This document shows, piece by piece, positions 1 through 12,800 of a stretch of DNA of 64,000 nucleotides (its first letter is position 1; each line of letters begins with the position of its first letter). This stretch comes from Cercis canadensis. Taxonomy: Eukaryota; Streptophyta; Magnoliopsida; Fabales; Fabaceae. The DNA is taken from assembly GCA_003255065.1 (NCBI GenBank), contig QAOA01006460.1, positions 129,503 to 193,502 on the forward strand, read 5' to 3'. Position numbers and translations under genes: made by a program. The notes under the pieces are model-generated. The model saw only the letters and a list, made by a program, of their open reading frames with translations, did not search any database and had not been told where the DNA came from.

Positions 1-831
1 AATGTTGACCTCAGTGGAAGAGAGGCAATCTTACACCTCAAAATGGGTGTCAACTCCTCAACACTTCCTTTTAATTTCTTAATAAATGAAGAAATTTCAT
101 TAGAAGATATGAGTAGAAGAGTATAATGAAGGAGGATAAGGCATCCTCAAAGAAGGAATGGAAGAAATGGCCAAAAAAATAGAAAAACTTAAGAACACTA
201 GAGAAAGTAAGCCAAAGAAAATAGGAAAGACACATCAGCCAAACAAAGTCGGTCAATTCCTTTCCATACAGACAATAATACTCCAAAGAAGTCATTAGCT
301 GAGAACCACATCAAAACTTCTGATTATTTCCTATCTGCCTTTTCCTGAAACTTTGCTTCAGCTCACTAGATTCATCATCATTCTTTCTTCGTGCATGGAT
401 TGGGTTCTATTTGGAATTAATATTTCCCTTATGATATGTTGCACTGGATGATGTTAATCATTATACGTTGGTATTTGTAATTTTCTCTTCTTCCTATAAA
501 GAATTTGTTGAACCTAATTTGCGCTGATTGGTGAACTTGGTTTTCAACTCTCAAGGCCCTCTTCAAGGGGTTTCACTTCCAGATATTCAGTGTGATTTGA
601 AGGCGCATTTGTTTTGATTTCACGTATGCCTTGCAGATATTCATATTGTCTTTTTTCTTGTCTTTGTGTTCGTAGAGGACCTCTTGTCCTCCTTTATGTC
701 TTAAGTGAATTATATTCCTATGCAAAAAAACACTTGGTGAAGCTAACTTAATTAGTTCTGTTCTTCTTCTTTTGAAAACTTTTCTGTATAATCTTGACTA
801 TTATTTACCCAAATTTCCCTCATTGTCAAAG
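1..831 (+). other. PME1 intron sequence with two LINE 3' tails
   Basis: No exon is visible here; the stretch ends in a splice acceptor directly before the first PME1 exon. About 60-200 looks like the 3' tail of a minus-strand LINE, with the hairpin at 131-148. About 400-730 looks like a plus-strand LINE tail, with a hairpin near 674-692 and a short A run at about 722. The upstream PME1 exons must lie outside the window. Confidence 0.4.
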
Positions 832-3800
832 CATGGGAGGCTCAGTTGCTGTTCATGTTGCTGCAATGAAATCCTTATCTAGCTTGGCTGGGTTGGTTGT
901 TGTGGATGTTGTAGAGGTAGTTTTTGAAGTTGACTCTCTTTGGTACTTCCTGTGATTATTTTACTCATCAGTGGATGTAAAATGTTGATGATCATAAAAA
1001 TTTCAGGGAACAGCAATGTCATCACTAATTCATATGCAGAAAATCCTTTCAAGCAGGATGCAGCATTTCTCGAGCATTGAGAAAGCTGTAAGCTTTTGAT
1101 CACCTTGTTTTCTATAGATTTTCTTGTCACTTGTATCTGGTTGAGAGAGCTGTATCTCTTTTGGACCATATTTACTCTCATAAATTTTATGGTTTTCCTT
1201 ATATGCTCTAAGATCTAGATTTTAGACAACTGTTAAATAGTTCTCTATATTTCTTTTGGCATGCCATCCTCATTTATTATGTACCTTTTGATTTTGGATA
1301 TTGTCTTGGAAATAGAGATTATGAACTTCTGAAAACTTTTTTTGCAAGCTCTTGGCCAAAATGTAATTTGATCATTAAATCTGAATGATATAAGAGGTGA
1401 GTCAGTGGTAAAGTTTCTGCAGTTAAACTGAGAAAACTGATTCACCTATTTCAAGGTTCAATTTGGGAAATAATACTGGTATGGCCCCCAATGTAGAAAT
1501 TGTTTTAGGTATCAGGAGAAAGTCAGTAAATAATCAAAAGTGTTAAATGTAAAAGAATGAATTAAAATTATGAAAGTGAATAAGATATATTGTAGGTCCA
1601 ATCAAAAGAAAAAAGGAACCTTCAGTATAGATTTTATTTTTTATTTTTTAAATAAGGTTTTTACTATAGGTTTACTATCAATACTGTGGTTGATTTTGTA
1701 TGGATCTATTAAGTCATCTTACTTATAATTTAAATTTAATGCAAAAACAATGTAAGTTACTTTTATTGATCAACATTGAATGTCATAAGCAATAAATTGA
1801 TTTGTGAATACTTGAGTAGGTTAAAAGAAGAACAAAAAATTCCATTAAAAAGACAGAAGCATTAGATTTAAGAGGATAAGATATCCTCTAAGTCAAAGAA
1901 AAAGAAACCAAAAAGCAAGGAAACTCAATATGATGAAGCCCTGAGTCGCTTTAAATATCAGAAATTTACCTCTTAAAGGGTCATATGCTATAGCAAAGGA
2001 AAGCCAAGTGAAGAGGACTTCTGAAAAGAGGTCTCTAACTGATGCAGGAGCCACTTTTAAAAAAATAAAAAATTCAGTACTGTTCATGCCTCAGAAGTAC
2101 ATGCACTATAGCAGTTTTTTTACCTTATATTTGTGTCTTCTTTTATCTTTTTCTTCATGTTATCTTGGATGTTCAAGATTAGACTTATTTAAGGGTTAGG
2201 GTTAATTGTAATCAGGGTTTCTATCATATAGACAGGAGTTTAAAAGGTGTAACTGTGCATTATTTTATCAAGCTATCAGAAACGAAATATTTTTCTTTTT
2301 CTCTGCTTGCTTAGCCAGAAGAGAAGCCTCTTTATGGCCTTATCAGTTGTGTTTCTGCTGTTCTTCCCATACTTTACTCTCCAACCTCTTCAAAACATTT
2401 ATTTCAAAGGTTTATACCCAACATAATAAACTTCTGTCCTTTGAAAATTCTGTCATTATTTTCAATCTAAATGCACCAGATTAAAGAAAGCATTCTGCAT
2501 ATCCACAATCTTTTGCCCTCTCCACCCCCTTTTGAATATTATAAAACCATAAAACACGATCAACTTGGTCACTTGGAAATGAGAATGTGGGAGGAGTAAA
2601 AAACATTATTGCATGCCAAATGGTTGTGTGTTGCCAGATATGATCTGCCACGACACTAGCCAATGATATAATACGGACATGTAAAAGTGAGAATTTTGGA
2701 GAAAGGTGCTTTTGACTTGTCAAATATCTGTCTTTTGTGGACCTACATATAATATTACAGTGTTTGATAATCAGTTTTAGGTTGAAATAGTGTTTGAGTG
2801 TAACTTTATCTGCACTGAAAAATTCTTACATGTCCCAATGAAGGCTTAATTGTGTTGTGTCTGTACAGATTGAATGGAATGTTAGGGGAGGGTCTCTGAG
2901 AAATATTGATTCTGCTCGTGTATCAATACCCACCACATTAAAGTATGATGATTCAAAGAAATGGTTGGTACTTCTCCCATCCTCATCATAAGATTGGGTA
3001 CTTGAGCAGAGCTTTCTGAAACATAGTTGTGTTCCTTTATGCAGTTTAGACAACCTGGTTCTATTTAGTCATTATAGATCTTAATTCTCCACTTGATTGG
3101 CATGGTCTTGATTTTGTTCTGCAGTTATGTTTATCGGACGCAGCTGGAAGAGACTGAACAATATTGGAAAGGCTGGTATGTTCAATCTTATTTCTTTTCT
3201 CCTTAATTCTCACTATTTATTTACAAATATTATAATTGAAACCAGTAGACTCCATTCATATGCTCTAAGTAAGAGATAAGAAAACTTGTGTGTAATTCTT
3301 GTATGAATTATAAGGAAACATAACTCTGGGAAACATCGTATATGTAATCTGGTGAAAAAGTATATTATTCATTCATAGGACAGTCATATATATACATAGG
3401 CTAGCCCCTATAATCATGCTATCTAATTCAAGTCCTATAATTAAGCTTCCTATAATTAAGCTATATTACCATATTTACATTCTATAACACTCCCCCTCAA
3501 GATGGAGCATAGATGTTTATCATGCCCATCTTGTTACAAATGTAATCAATGCAGGCTCCATTCAAGGTTTTTGTAAAGATGTCTCCCAACTGGTCTTCTG
3601 TTGGTACATATCCTGTAGTAATGAGCTTCTCTACAATCTTTTCACGAACAAAGTGACAGTCGATCTCAATATGTTTAGTTCGTTCGTGAAACACAGGATT
3701 TGACGCATTGTGAAGAGCAGCTTGGTTGTCACATCATAGCTTTGCTGGTAGTGAGAGCTCAAAGCCAACTTCTTTCAATAGTTGGTATATCCATACAATC

Positions 3801-6800
3801 TCACATACTGAGTTTGTCATAGATCTGTACTCTGATTCTGCAGTAGATCGGGAGACTACATTTTGCTTCTTACTCTTCCATGAAACTAGGTTCTCTCCCA
3901 CAAAGACACAATAGCCAGTAGTGGATCTCCTATCATCCTTGCACCCTGCATAGTCTACATCAGAATAAGCCTCGATCATGCCAGAGAAACATTCTACCTT
4001 AGTGTGTTCATGATGCCCATAAAATAATCCACGTCCTGGAGCTCCTTTCAAGTAACAAAGAATTTGTTCTAGGAGCGCCATAAAGCGGCTGACAACACTG
4101 ACCAAATATGCAATGTCTGGGCGAGTCACTGTAAGATAATTCAACTTCCCCACAAATCTCCTATACCTCTCAGGATCATGAAACGGTTCACCGTCATCCT
4201 TTGCAGGCTGTATGTTAGGAGTCATTGGGGTACTACATGGCTTAGCCCTTACCTTTCCTGTTTCTTTCAGCAAATCAAGAACATACTTCCTTTGGGACAA
4301 GAAGATCCCCTTCTTGTTTCTCATGACTTCAACCCCTAGAAAGTATTTCAAAGGTCCTAAATCCTTTGTCTGAAAATGGGAGTGCAAGAAGGTTTTGAGA
4401 CCAGATATGCCTGAACTATCGCTCCCAGTAATCACAATGTCATCAACATATACCGCAAGTAGAATGATGCCATCCTTAGATCGCTTGTAAAACACTGTGT
4501 GATCAGACTTGCTTTTCTTCATTCCATATTTCAAATCAACTTGACTAAACCTGCCAAACCACACTCGAGGGTTTTGTTTCAAACCATACAGCGACTTCCA
4601 AAGCCGACATACTTTCCCATACTCCCCCTGAGCAACAAACCCAGGTGGTTGCTCCATATAAACCTCTTCTTGAAGAGTACCATGAAGAAAAGCATTTTTG
4701 ATATCCAACTGGTGCAACGACCAATCATGAGTGACTACCAAGGAGATCAGCAAACGAACTGAGGTAAGTTTAGCAACAGGAGAAAACAAATCTGAGTAAT
4801 CAGTACCATAAGTTTGAGCATAGCCTTTCGCAACGATACGGGCTTTCAGCTGGGCCACAGAACCATCAAGATTGACTTTAACTGTAAATACCCACTTGCA
4901 CCCAATAGCTTTCTTGCCGATAGGTAAATCCACTAATGTCCAAGTGCCATTATGATCAAGAGCATTTATCTCTTCTATCATGGCATCACGCCACCCAGGA
5001 TGGGCCAAAGCTTCACGAACTGTTTTAGGAATGGATACAGAGTCTAGTTTGGCCAAAAAAGAATAAGAAGGAGAAGACAGGTGATCATAGGAAACAACTG
5101 AAGCAATAAGATAAGTACACTGACGTTTACCTTTTCGAAGAGCAATGGGAAGGTCAGGAGTAGGAGCACTGGAGCCCAGATCTGGCGACGAAGCAGATGG
5201 TGAAGAACATGAATCTGCATTTGGAGGTTGCCGTCTAGTGTATACAAGGACAATAGGGGGCCGAGTAGACTCTGGAGGAGGTGCAGGAGACTCTGTAAGA
5301 GGGTGAGAACGAGGAACAGTATAAACCAACAAATCATCGTCCTCCCCCTGACTATGAGAAGGGGAGGAATGAGAGAAGAAAGGAATGTCTTCTTGGAAGG
5401 TGACATCGAGAGAGACAAGGTAGCGATGAAGAGTGGAAGAGAAACATTGATACCCTTTCTGGAGACGAGAATAACCAAGGAAGACACATTTAAGGGACTT
5501 AGGGTCTAACTTAGTGACTTGGGGCCGGGTATCGTGAACAAAGCAGGTACTGCCAAACATGCGAGGGGCAATAGGGAACACAGGTTTAGATGGAAAAAGA
5601 ATAGAATAGGGAATTGCCCCATTGAGAACAGAAGATGACATTCGATTAATTAAAAAACAAGCTGTAGAGACAGCATCCGCCCAAAATGGTTTAGGAATAT
5701 TCATCTGGAACAAAAGAGCTCTGGCAACCTCAAGGAGATGCCGATTCTTTCGTTCAGCAACCCCATTCTGAGCGGGTGTGTCAACACAGGAGGGCTGATG
5801 AAGAATGCCATGCTGAAGCATATAAGATTGAAATGAAGCAGATAGGTACTCTTTAGCATTATCACTTCTCAGGGTTTGAATAGAAACATTAAATTGTGTC
5901 TTTATTTCAGCATAGAAGGCACAAAACTGTGAAAATACCTTAGAGCGAGTTTTCATTAAATATAACCATGTAACACGAGAGTAGTCATCAACAAAGGTAA
6001 CAAAATACTTAAAACCAGTTTTGGACAAAATTGGACAAGGACCCCAAACATCAGAATGGACTAACTCAAATGGAGACGCAGCTCGTTTATTGACTCTAGA
6101 CCCTAAGGGAAGACGATGATGTTTGGCAAACTGACACGACTCACAATGCAAAGATGATAAATGACGAAATTGGGGATAAAGCTGCTTGAGTTCCTGGAGA
6201 GACGGATGACCCAAACGACAATGCACCTCAACTGGAGACAATGAACTAGAACACGCTAAGGATCTCGGCACCTGAATGTCCAGTACATAGAGGCCTCCAG
6301 ATTCATGTCCTTTACCAATAATCCGTTTCTTCATAAGATCTTGAAAAAGACAATAACCAGGAAAGAATGAGACACTACAGTTCAACCTACGGGTGAGTCT
6401 ACTAACGGAAATCAGATTAAATGAAAAATTAGGTAAACGCAACACTGAGGGCAAAGAAATAGACGGGGTTAGGTGAACAGTGCCAGAACCAAGGACACTA
6501 GGGGTAGACCCATCAGCTATAGTCACATGAGATGAAGGAGCATGGGTATGGAAAGTGGAGAAAAGGTTATGATTACTTGTCATGTGGTCTGTTGCACCTA
6601 AATCAATGACCCACTTGGATGATGAAAAGAGAAGACATGTAGGAGATTTACCTGTATTAGCAAAAACAGCAGTAGGGGCAGGGGATTTTAGTGATTCCTG
6701 GTACTGAGTGAACTGGGCAAAGTCATCAGCAGAGACCGTAATGGTCTTATCAGATGACGAGGCAACATGCGCAAACCGCCTTGTCGGATTCTTGTTGAGA

Positions 6801-9800
6801 AGTTTCTTACAAGTGCGTTTTGTATGCCCCAGCTCATGGCAGTAAAAACACTCGACTTCACCTGACTGTTGACTCCGACTGTCTATATTCCGGTCACGAT
6901 GATTCAACCCACCTCGAGAACTACCACGAAAATCCCCACGACTAACAAGAGCACTGTTAGGAGCAATGGGCTGAGAAGTCTGTAGGTTCTCTATGCGGAG
7001 GACTCTAGCAAAAATTTCCTGCAACGATGAGATTTCAGAGTCCGAGAGAAGTTGAGATTTAACAGCCTCAAACTCAGGACGGAGGCCTGCCAGGAAACTC
7101 ATAACTGCCATTTTCTCCCTCTGATCTTGTTGAACTTTGACATCAGGGCTGAATGGGAGAAGCATGTTGAGTTCTTCATAAGTTTTCTTGAACTCCATAA
7201 AAGAAGCCGTAAGAGGCTTATCCTGCTGCTCGCCCCGATAAAAGTTCTTACATACCTCGTAGATACGAGATATGTTTCCTAGTCCAGAGTACAAGAAATC
7301 CAGATACTCCATCACAAACTCACAGTGATTGATCAGACCAAGTACCTCAGTATCAATAGAATTCCGAATCTGCAAGAATAGTCTTGCATCATCCTGCAGC
7401 CATGCTTTCTGGGTATCATCCATAGGAGGATCAGAGGTGAGATGATCGTCCTTCTCAATGCTCCGTAAATACACCCGAACAGTTTTACTCCAGTCTAAAT
7501 AGTTGGAGCCTTTGAGTTTATGCTCAGTAATTTTTGTCATAACCGGAACTACCTCAGCCATGACGGTAGATTTATTTTTTGCCATGAATGAAGCAAGACA
7601 CAAAGCAACCAAGCAAAACCACCCAAACAGCTGAAGCAATACAGAAACAGCGGACCACCCAAACAGCCAAAGCAAAAAACTCCCAAGGAAATCAATCAAA
7701 GAAGCAAAATTAAGTGGCTATACCACAAAACGATCACACCGGAGTAATCCAAATATCAAACCAAACCAGAATTTCCCAAAACGGAATGAGATTACCAGCT
7801 AAAGAAGTCCCAAAACAGAATTCCTAAAACAGAATGCCCAAATAGTAGAACAGTGAACAAAATAGGGGAGGAATAGTGACCAAACCAAAGGATGTCGCCG
7901 GAAACAGGACGAAAGCGCCGGAGATACACCGGAAAGGGGGCAAGAACGCCGGCGAGACAAAGCGGAGAGGAAGAAGACATCGCACACTCCTCCACGCGCC
8001 TGCGCGTGGGTCTCTGTGCAGAGAGGCTAAACGGCGCGTGGATCACACACACGCTGCTTGACGGCGGCCGGACTCTCTGGGTCGGCCGGCCGGTGGTTTC
8101 TGAACCCTCTGAGGGTGGCGGTGAGACAAAACAACACCTTTGGTGGGTGCCCTAGACTCACCCTCACAAATTCTCACAAACCCTAATAGAAACTTGGACA
8201 ATTTGTACCAAGCTCTGATACCATGTAATCTGGTGAAAAAGTATATTATTCATTCAGAGGACAGTCATATATATACATAGGCTAGCCCCTATAATCATGC
8301 TATCTAATTCAATTCCTATAATTAAGCTTCCTATAATTAAGCTATATTACCATATTTACATTCTACCATATTTACATTCTATAACAGTATAAGTAACGAA
8401 GATTGCTGTATGCCAAAAATAGAGATTGTGTATTATCTTATAGACTTGTAGATTCTAAGAAATTTCACTTCTTTGTGATTGAAGAACTTGCCTTGCTATT
8501 AATTATATGGTTGATCCTCTCAAGCTTAAATGTCCATGTTCCTTCTCCTTGCAAAATCTCTATCCCAACAATATAGGGTCCAAAACAAACTTAGACATTA
8601 TCTGATGCATGCCGAAAGAGTTAAGCTTGAGAGCATAAATTTCTTAAATTTCTTCTATCTTAGATTTATGGAATAAGTCCATTTATCTCTTCACCATCGC
8701 ATCTTTCCTATCAGGTATGCCTGTATGTTAGAATGGGAATCACAAGAAATGACAATAAAGCTTAAAAAGGGAGCATAACTAGGATGTGGAGTGCAGCAAT
8801 ATTTACCTCTATGAAGAATGGTCTGGAAATCATCAGATCAGTTATTTCCTGATATAAGGGAACATGTTTAGAATAGCCATGCCATTTTGGATTTTCGTAA
8901 GATCACCAATAAAGGAATTATTTTATGAAATCCCATGTCTAGGAGGACTCCTAATGAGTAAATGAATATGCATTTAACCTTCAATCTCAGTTCCTCACCC
9001 ATTCTGTGAATAGGGTGAATTTCCTCCTTGATAAACCACTTTAGAAATCCAAAGCTCCCCCAAAGGTCAAGTCTTTCATTTGGAAAGCAGTACTTGATGT
9101 TGCAAGTTTGGAGGTCACATAATGCTCTTCCTCCTGATATATGTGTTATGTGGTGCTAGTTCTGAAACAGCAGCCCATTTATTTTTACATTGTACGGCAG
9201 TCACCTCTATTTGGAACACTTTGTTTGGTAGTTTTTGGGAGTGTTGAATGTGCCCGACGAATTTGGAGCAGTTATTGTTGATTAGTTTTAGAGGTTTTGG
9301 AAGGAGTAAGTGGACTTTATGATGATGTAAGGTTTGTGCAGTTCTCTGGTGTATTTGGTTGGAAGGTAATGATTGTAAGGGTGTTTTGTTGACTCTAGAA
9401 CTGTTATGGGAGAGGATTGTTTTCATGGTAGCCTCCCTTTGGTGCTCAGCCCATAGTATGTTTCATTGATGGACATGGAGATGAGATAGAGCTCTTTTAA
9501 TTGATGTCTTCTACTCTTCTTTTATTTTTGCTGTTGCAGTTTGTCCTCTCTTTTGTACTCGTCCTTTCTTAATACAACTCTTCTTTGATCCCCACCACCC
9601 CTCCCCCCGTAAAAAAAAAAAATCCATCCTTCAGATAAAGGACACTCTTTGATCTTGCCTAACTTCTAGGCTTTCCACACTAACTTCGACAGAACTGGAA
9701 GGGAAGGAATCAAAACTCCTGAACAACTTCATAGGAGGATGACCAAGATGATAATGGCAGTGAAGAATTGAGATATCAGTTATAAGTTTTAAAGCACTAC

Positions 9801-12800
9801 CAATTTTGGACTTTCTGCACAGGTAATAGAGACCCCCTTCCTTGGTCTTTAGGCTTGGGAAATACAATGCAATAATATTGGACAAATGTCATGGAAAAAC
9901 TACAAAAGTTGGTTAATCTTATCACAGAAATCAAATTACAGGTATGATGTAGGAGAATAGAATCGTTACCACTACACAAGAATTACAATAAGAGTTAGAT
10001 GCTCTGAAGATGAAAAAGAGTCAGCTACTCAGCTTTGTAATGACCCAAGAACTGTTATGGGAGGACATTAATCAAGTTCTGTTGTATAGACAGACAAAGT
10101 AGCTATCTCATAAGGATATCTGCTAAGTTTATTGACTAAGGTGTTATAGTCTTCTTCCAAAGACCTGACAGTTCCTGGGCATATGTACTTGGAAAGGCAT
10201 AGAAGTTTCTTTTGGCCACCTCCATTAGGAATAGACTAGTTAGAGTTTTTGATGCATATTAAGTGTGGTCTCAGAATTTGGAGCAGATTTTATTCATTAA
10301 CTTAAAAGGTTTTGATTCATGTAGCAAGCACAAAACTTAGTGGTGGTGTGATATCTATGCTTTACTTTGGTGTATTTATTTGGAGAGGGATGCTCAGATT
10401 TTCAAGGAGAAATCTTTTTCTACATATGTTATTGTATAGGATTGTATCCAGACCTTTTTGGTGCAGCACATGGTTCTTTATGGTGGTTTCTTTGACAAAT
10501 ATGCAGAGGGATTGCAGAGGTGTACTGTATTGACGATTTTGTTTTCATTTTCTGGGCTTTATTTCTGAAAAGGATGCCTTATCCTCCCTTGTTTTGTTTT
10601 CCTCCTTTTCTCTCAATCAAGAAAAGAGCATAAAAGTTTCCGCCAGATTAATTGAATGATTGATGAATGCACCATTTGATCTGTAACTTTTACACGGGCT
10701 TTCAAGATAAGTTATCACCAGTACTGGCTGTATGATTTTATCTCTTTCAATGTTTATACATTCAATCTTACATCTGCAACCACCTATTCCATCATAATCT
10801 TTGTCTCATCTAGTGCTGCCACCAAAATCACATTTGTTACTTTAGTCCTGACTCCTGACCTTTTCAAAAAAAAAAAAGTAAAATAAAATAAAATTCTTCT
10901 GAGATGTAAAGAAGGCTGATTGACGAGGAAAAGGAAGAAACAGGGACGTTATCTGTTACTCTCATATCATGTTAAGCACTTATGCTTAGGCTTTAGCTAA
11001 CGTGAGAAAAAAAAGGAAAAAGAAAGAAATAAATAGAAAGAAACAGCAGAGTTGTCTCAAAGTGCCCTGGCCTTCTACCTGTATTGAGTAGCCAATATTT
11101 TGAAATTGGTTGCTGCTGTGTACTCTATAACACAGAGCTGTTAGAGTAGTAGAGCTGAAATTCTTGGTATATGGTATATGTAAGTATGAATTTGGGTTGT
11201 ATATGGCATTATGAAAGCAAGAAAGGAGCTGGTATCCTTTATTTCATATGGTGGGAAAAGACAATAAATAGTAAACTTAGATACCTTGTAAGGCGTATTG
11301 AATTCTTGAGCTGAAATTGAAGGATTTGAATTCTTGAGCTATCACAGGACTGAACTTAGTTGAAGAGATTATCTCAACCTCCATTATTTCTTAAACACTA
11401 GAATCACTGCAATGTTCAGAATTCTTAGAGTTTTTGCAATGTCGTGTATGGAGTCTGCTATATTATTTTTGTATATTTCATCTTCTATTAGATTACGCAT
11501 GTGACTACATAGCTTCATTTTGATTGGATATATGAAAGTAAATAAAATTTGTGGCCCACAACTTATTCCATTCTGTTGTTATACAATATCTTAATTTGTG
11601 GACAAATATATTATAGGTTTAGGTTTTTAATACATTTTAATGAGAAACCATTAATTGAGAATGTCTTTGTCATCCTTGAAATACTGAATTCCTTGCTACA
11701 AAAATTATGAAACCCTATTTCAACTACACACTGTATAATTTGTTTCTCATCATGTACACTTTTATGTTAAATTAGTTTCAGAGATACCATCTGTTAGCCC
11801 AAAAGAATTAGAAACTATTGTTGGGCCTGAACAAGATGGACTTTCTATGCTTGTGACAGATCCAAACAATAGCAAGGGATTGAGAGTTTACGAGAGGAGG
11901 AAGAAGAAGGGTGATCCGGGAAAGGGGGGAAATTAGTTATAATCAGTGGGGTGTGAGTGCATGGGTATTTTAGGAGGGAGGTAGAGTGAGAGAGGGTATT
12001 CAGTTATTTTGTCTTGTGATTAGGAATTGAGAGTGAGAGTCACTCTCTTTGGAGGTCTAAGGCTGTATTGTTACTACCCTGCAGTGGCAGAGGTGTTAAG
12101 TGCAATACACTACCGGAGACTTATTCTATTGCCATTGTTCTGTGTGTGTCTGGATACTTACACCTAACACCATCCTTCAATTTAACAGATTAAACTATGA
12201 GTAGCTTTCCAATAATCTAAAATGGATCAGAAGTCAGGACCAATTTTACTGGCAACATTTAAAGTTGGTGTTTTGAATATAAAACACAGATAATTGGGGC
12301 TCTCTTCCCACAAGACTTCTTCCATTCCCCTTTAATTTTGGTTTTCTTCTTTATCATGCTAATGCAATAATTTGATTCCAAGAAGGTATTAATATACTGA
12401 ATTTCTCATCACATTAAAAGGGCTTTACTACTACTTTTAACTCAAACTAAGATTTCAAATTTTACCTTGCAGGTATGAAGGCCTTTCAGATAAATTTTTG
12501 TCATGTCCTGCTCCAAAGCTCTTGCTGTTAGCAGGAACAGACAGAATGGACAGGTGACCTCTTTTAAATTTTATGTGTTATGTTCAATAAAATCCTTGTT
12601 TATCATATTATGTCAATTTCAGCAGTTGAAATGAAAGAAAAGAATCAGATGTAAATTTGGTTCTGTTTTTACATCTCACCTCCACAAATTATTGATGACT
12701 CCACAACTGTATGGTCTGAGTAGCCAAGCTTTCTGCCATCTGCGTAGTTCATTTCTGAGTTACTTCCAATAATTGCTGAAATTTGAAGGCATAATAAACT

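Larger units (their letters stand above)
3343..8386 (-). mobile_element. Young, nearly complete Ty1/copia LTR retrotransposon
   Basis: A full-length element inside the 9.3-kb PME1 intron, antisense to the gene. Short LTRs (3343-3489 and 8224-8386) are flanked by perfect 5-bp target duplications GTATA at 3338-3342 and 8387-8391. In element orientation the 5' LTR is followed directly by a TGGTATCAGAGC primer-binding site (initiator tRNA-Met type, about 8205-8223). A polypurine tract lies just before the 3' LTR (about 3490-3503). The order GAG, protease, integrase, RT, RNase H is copia. Apart from a 16-bp duplication in one LTR I count two substitutions in 147 aligned bases, so the insertion is recent. 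A GC-rich leader (about 7880-8130) separates the primer site from the ORF. Confidence 0.95.

Noticed and set aside
7792..8155. Overlapping open frames on both strands in a GC-rich stretch
   Set aside because: They lie in the untranslated leader of the copia element between primer site and GAG; the frames overlap on both strands with no family signature, so they are composition-driven.
11792..11940. Coding-like stretch with [14 protein letters not shown] as a host gene exon
   Set aside because: The perfect 5-bp target duplications and TG/CA ends show it belongs to a solo LTR.
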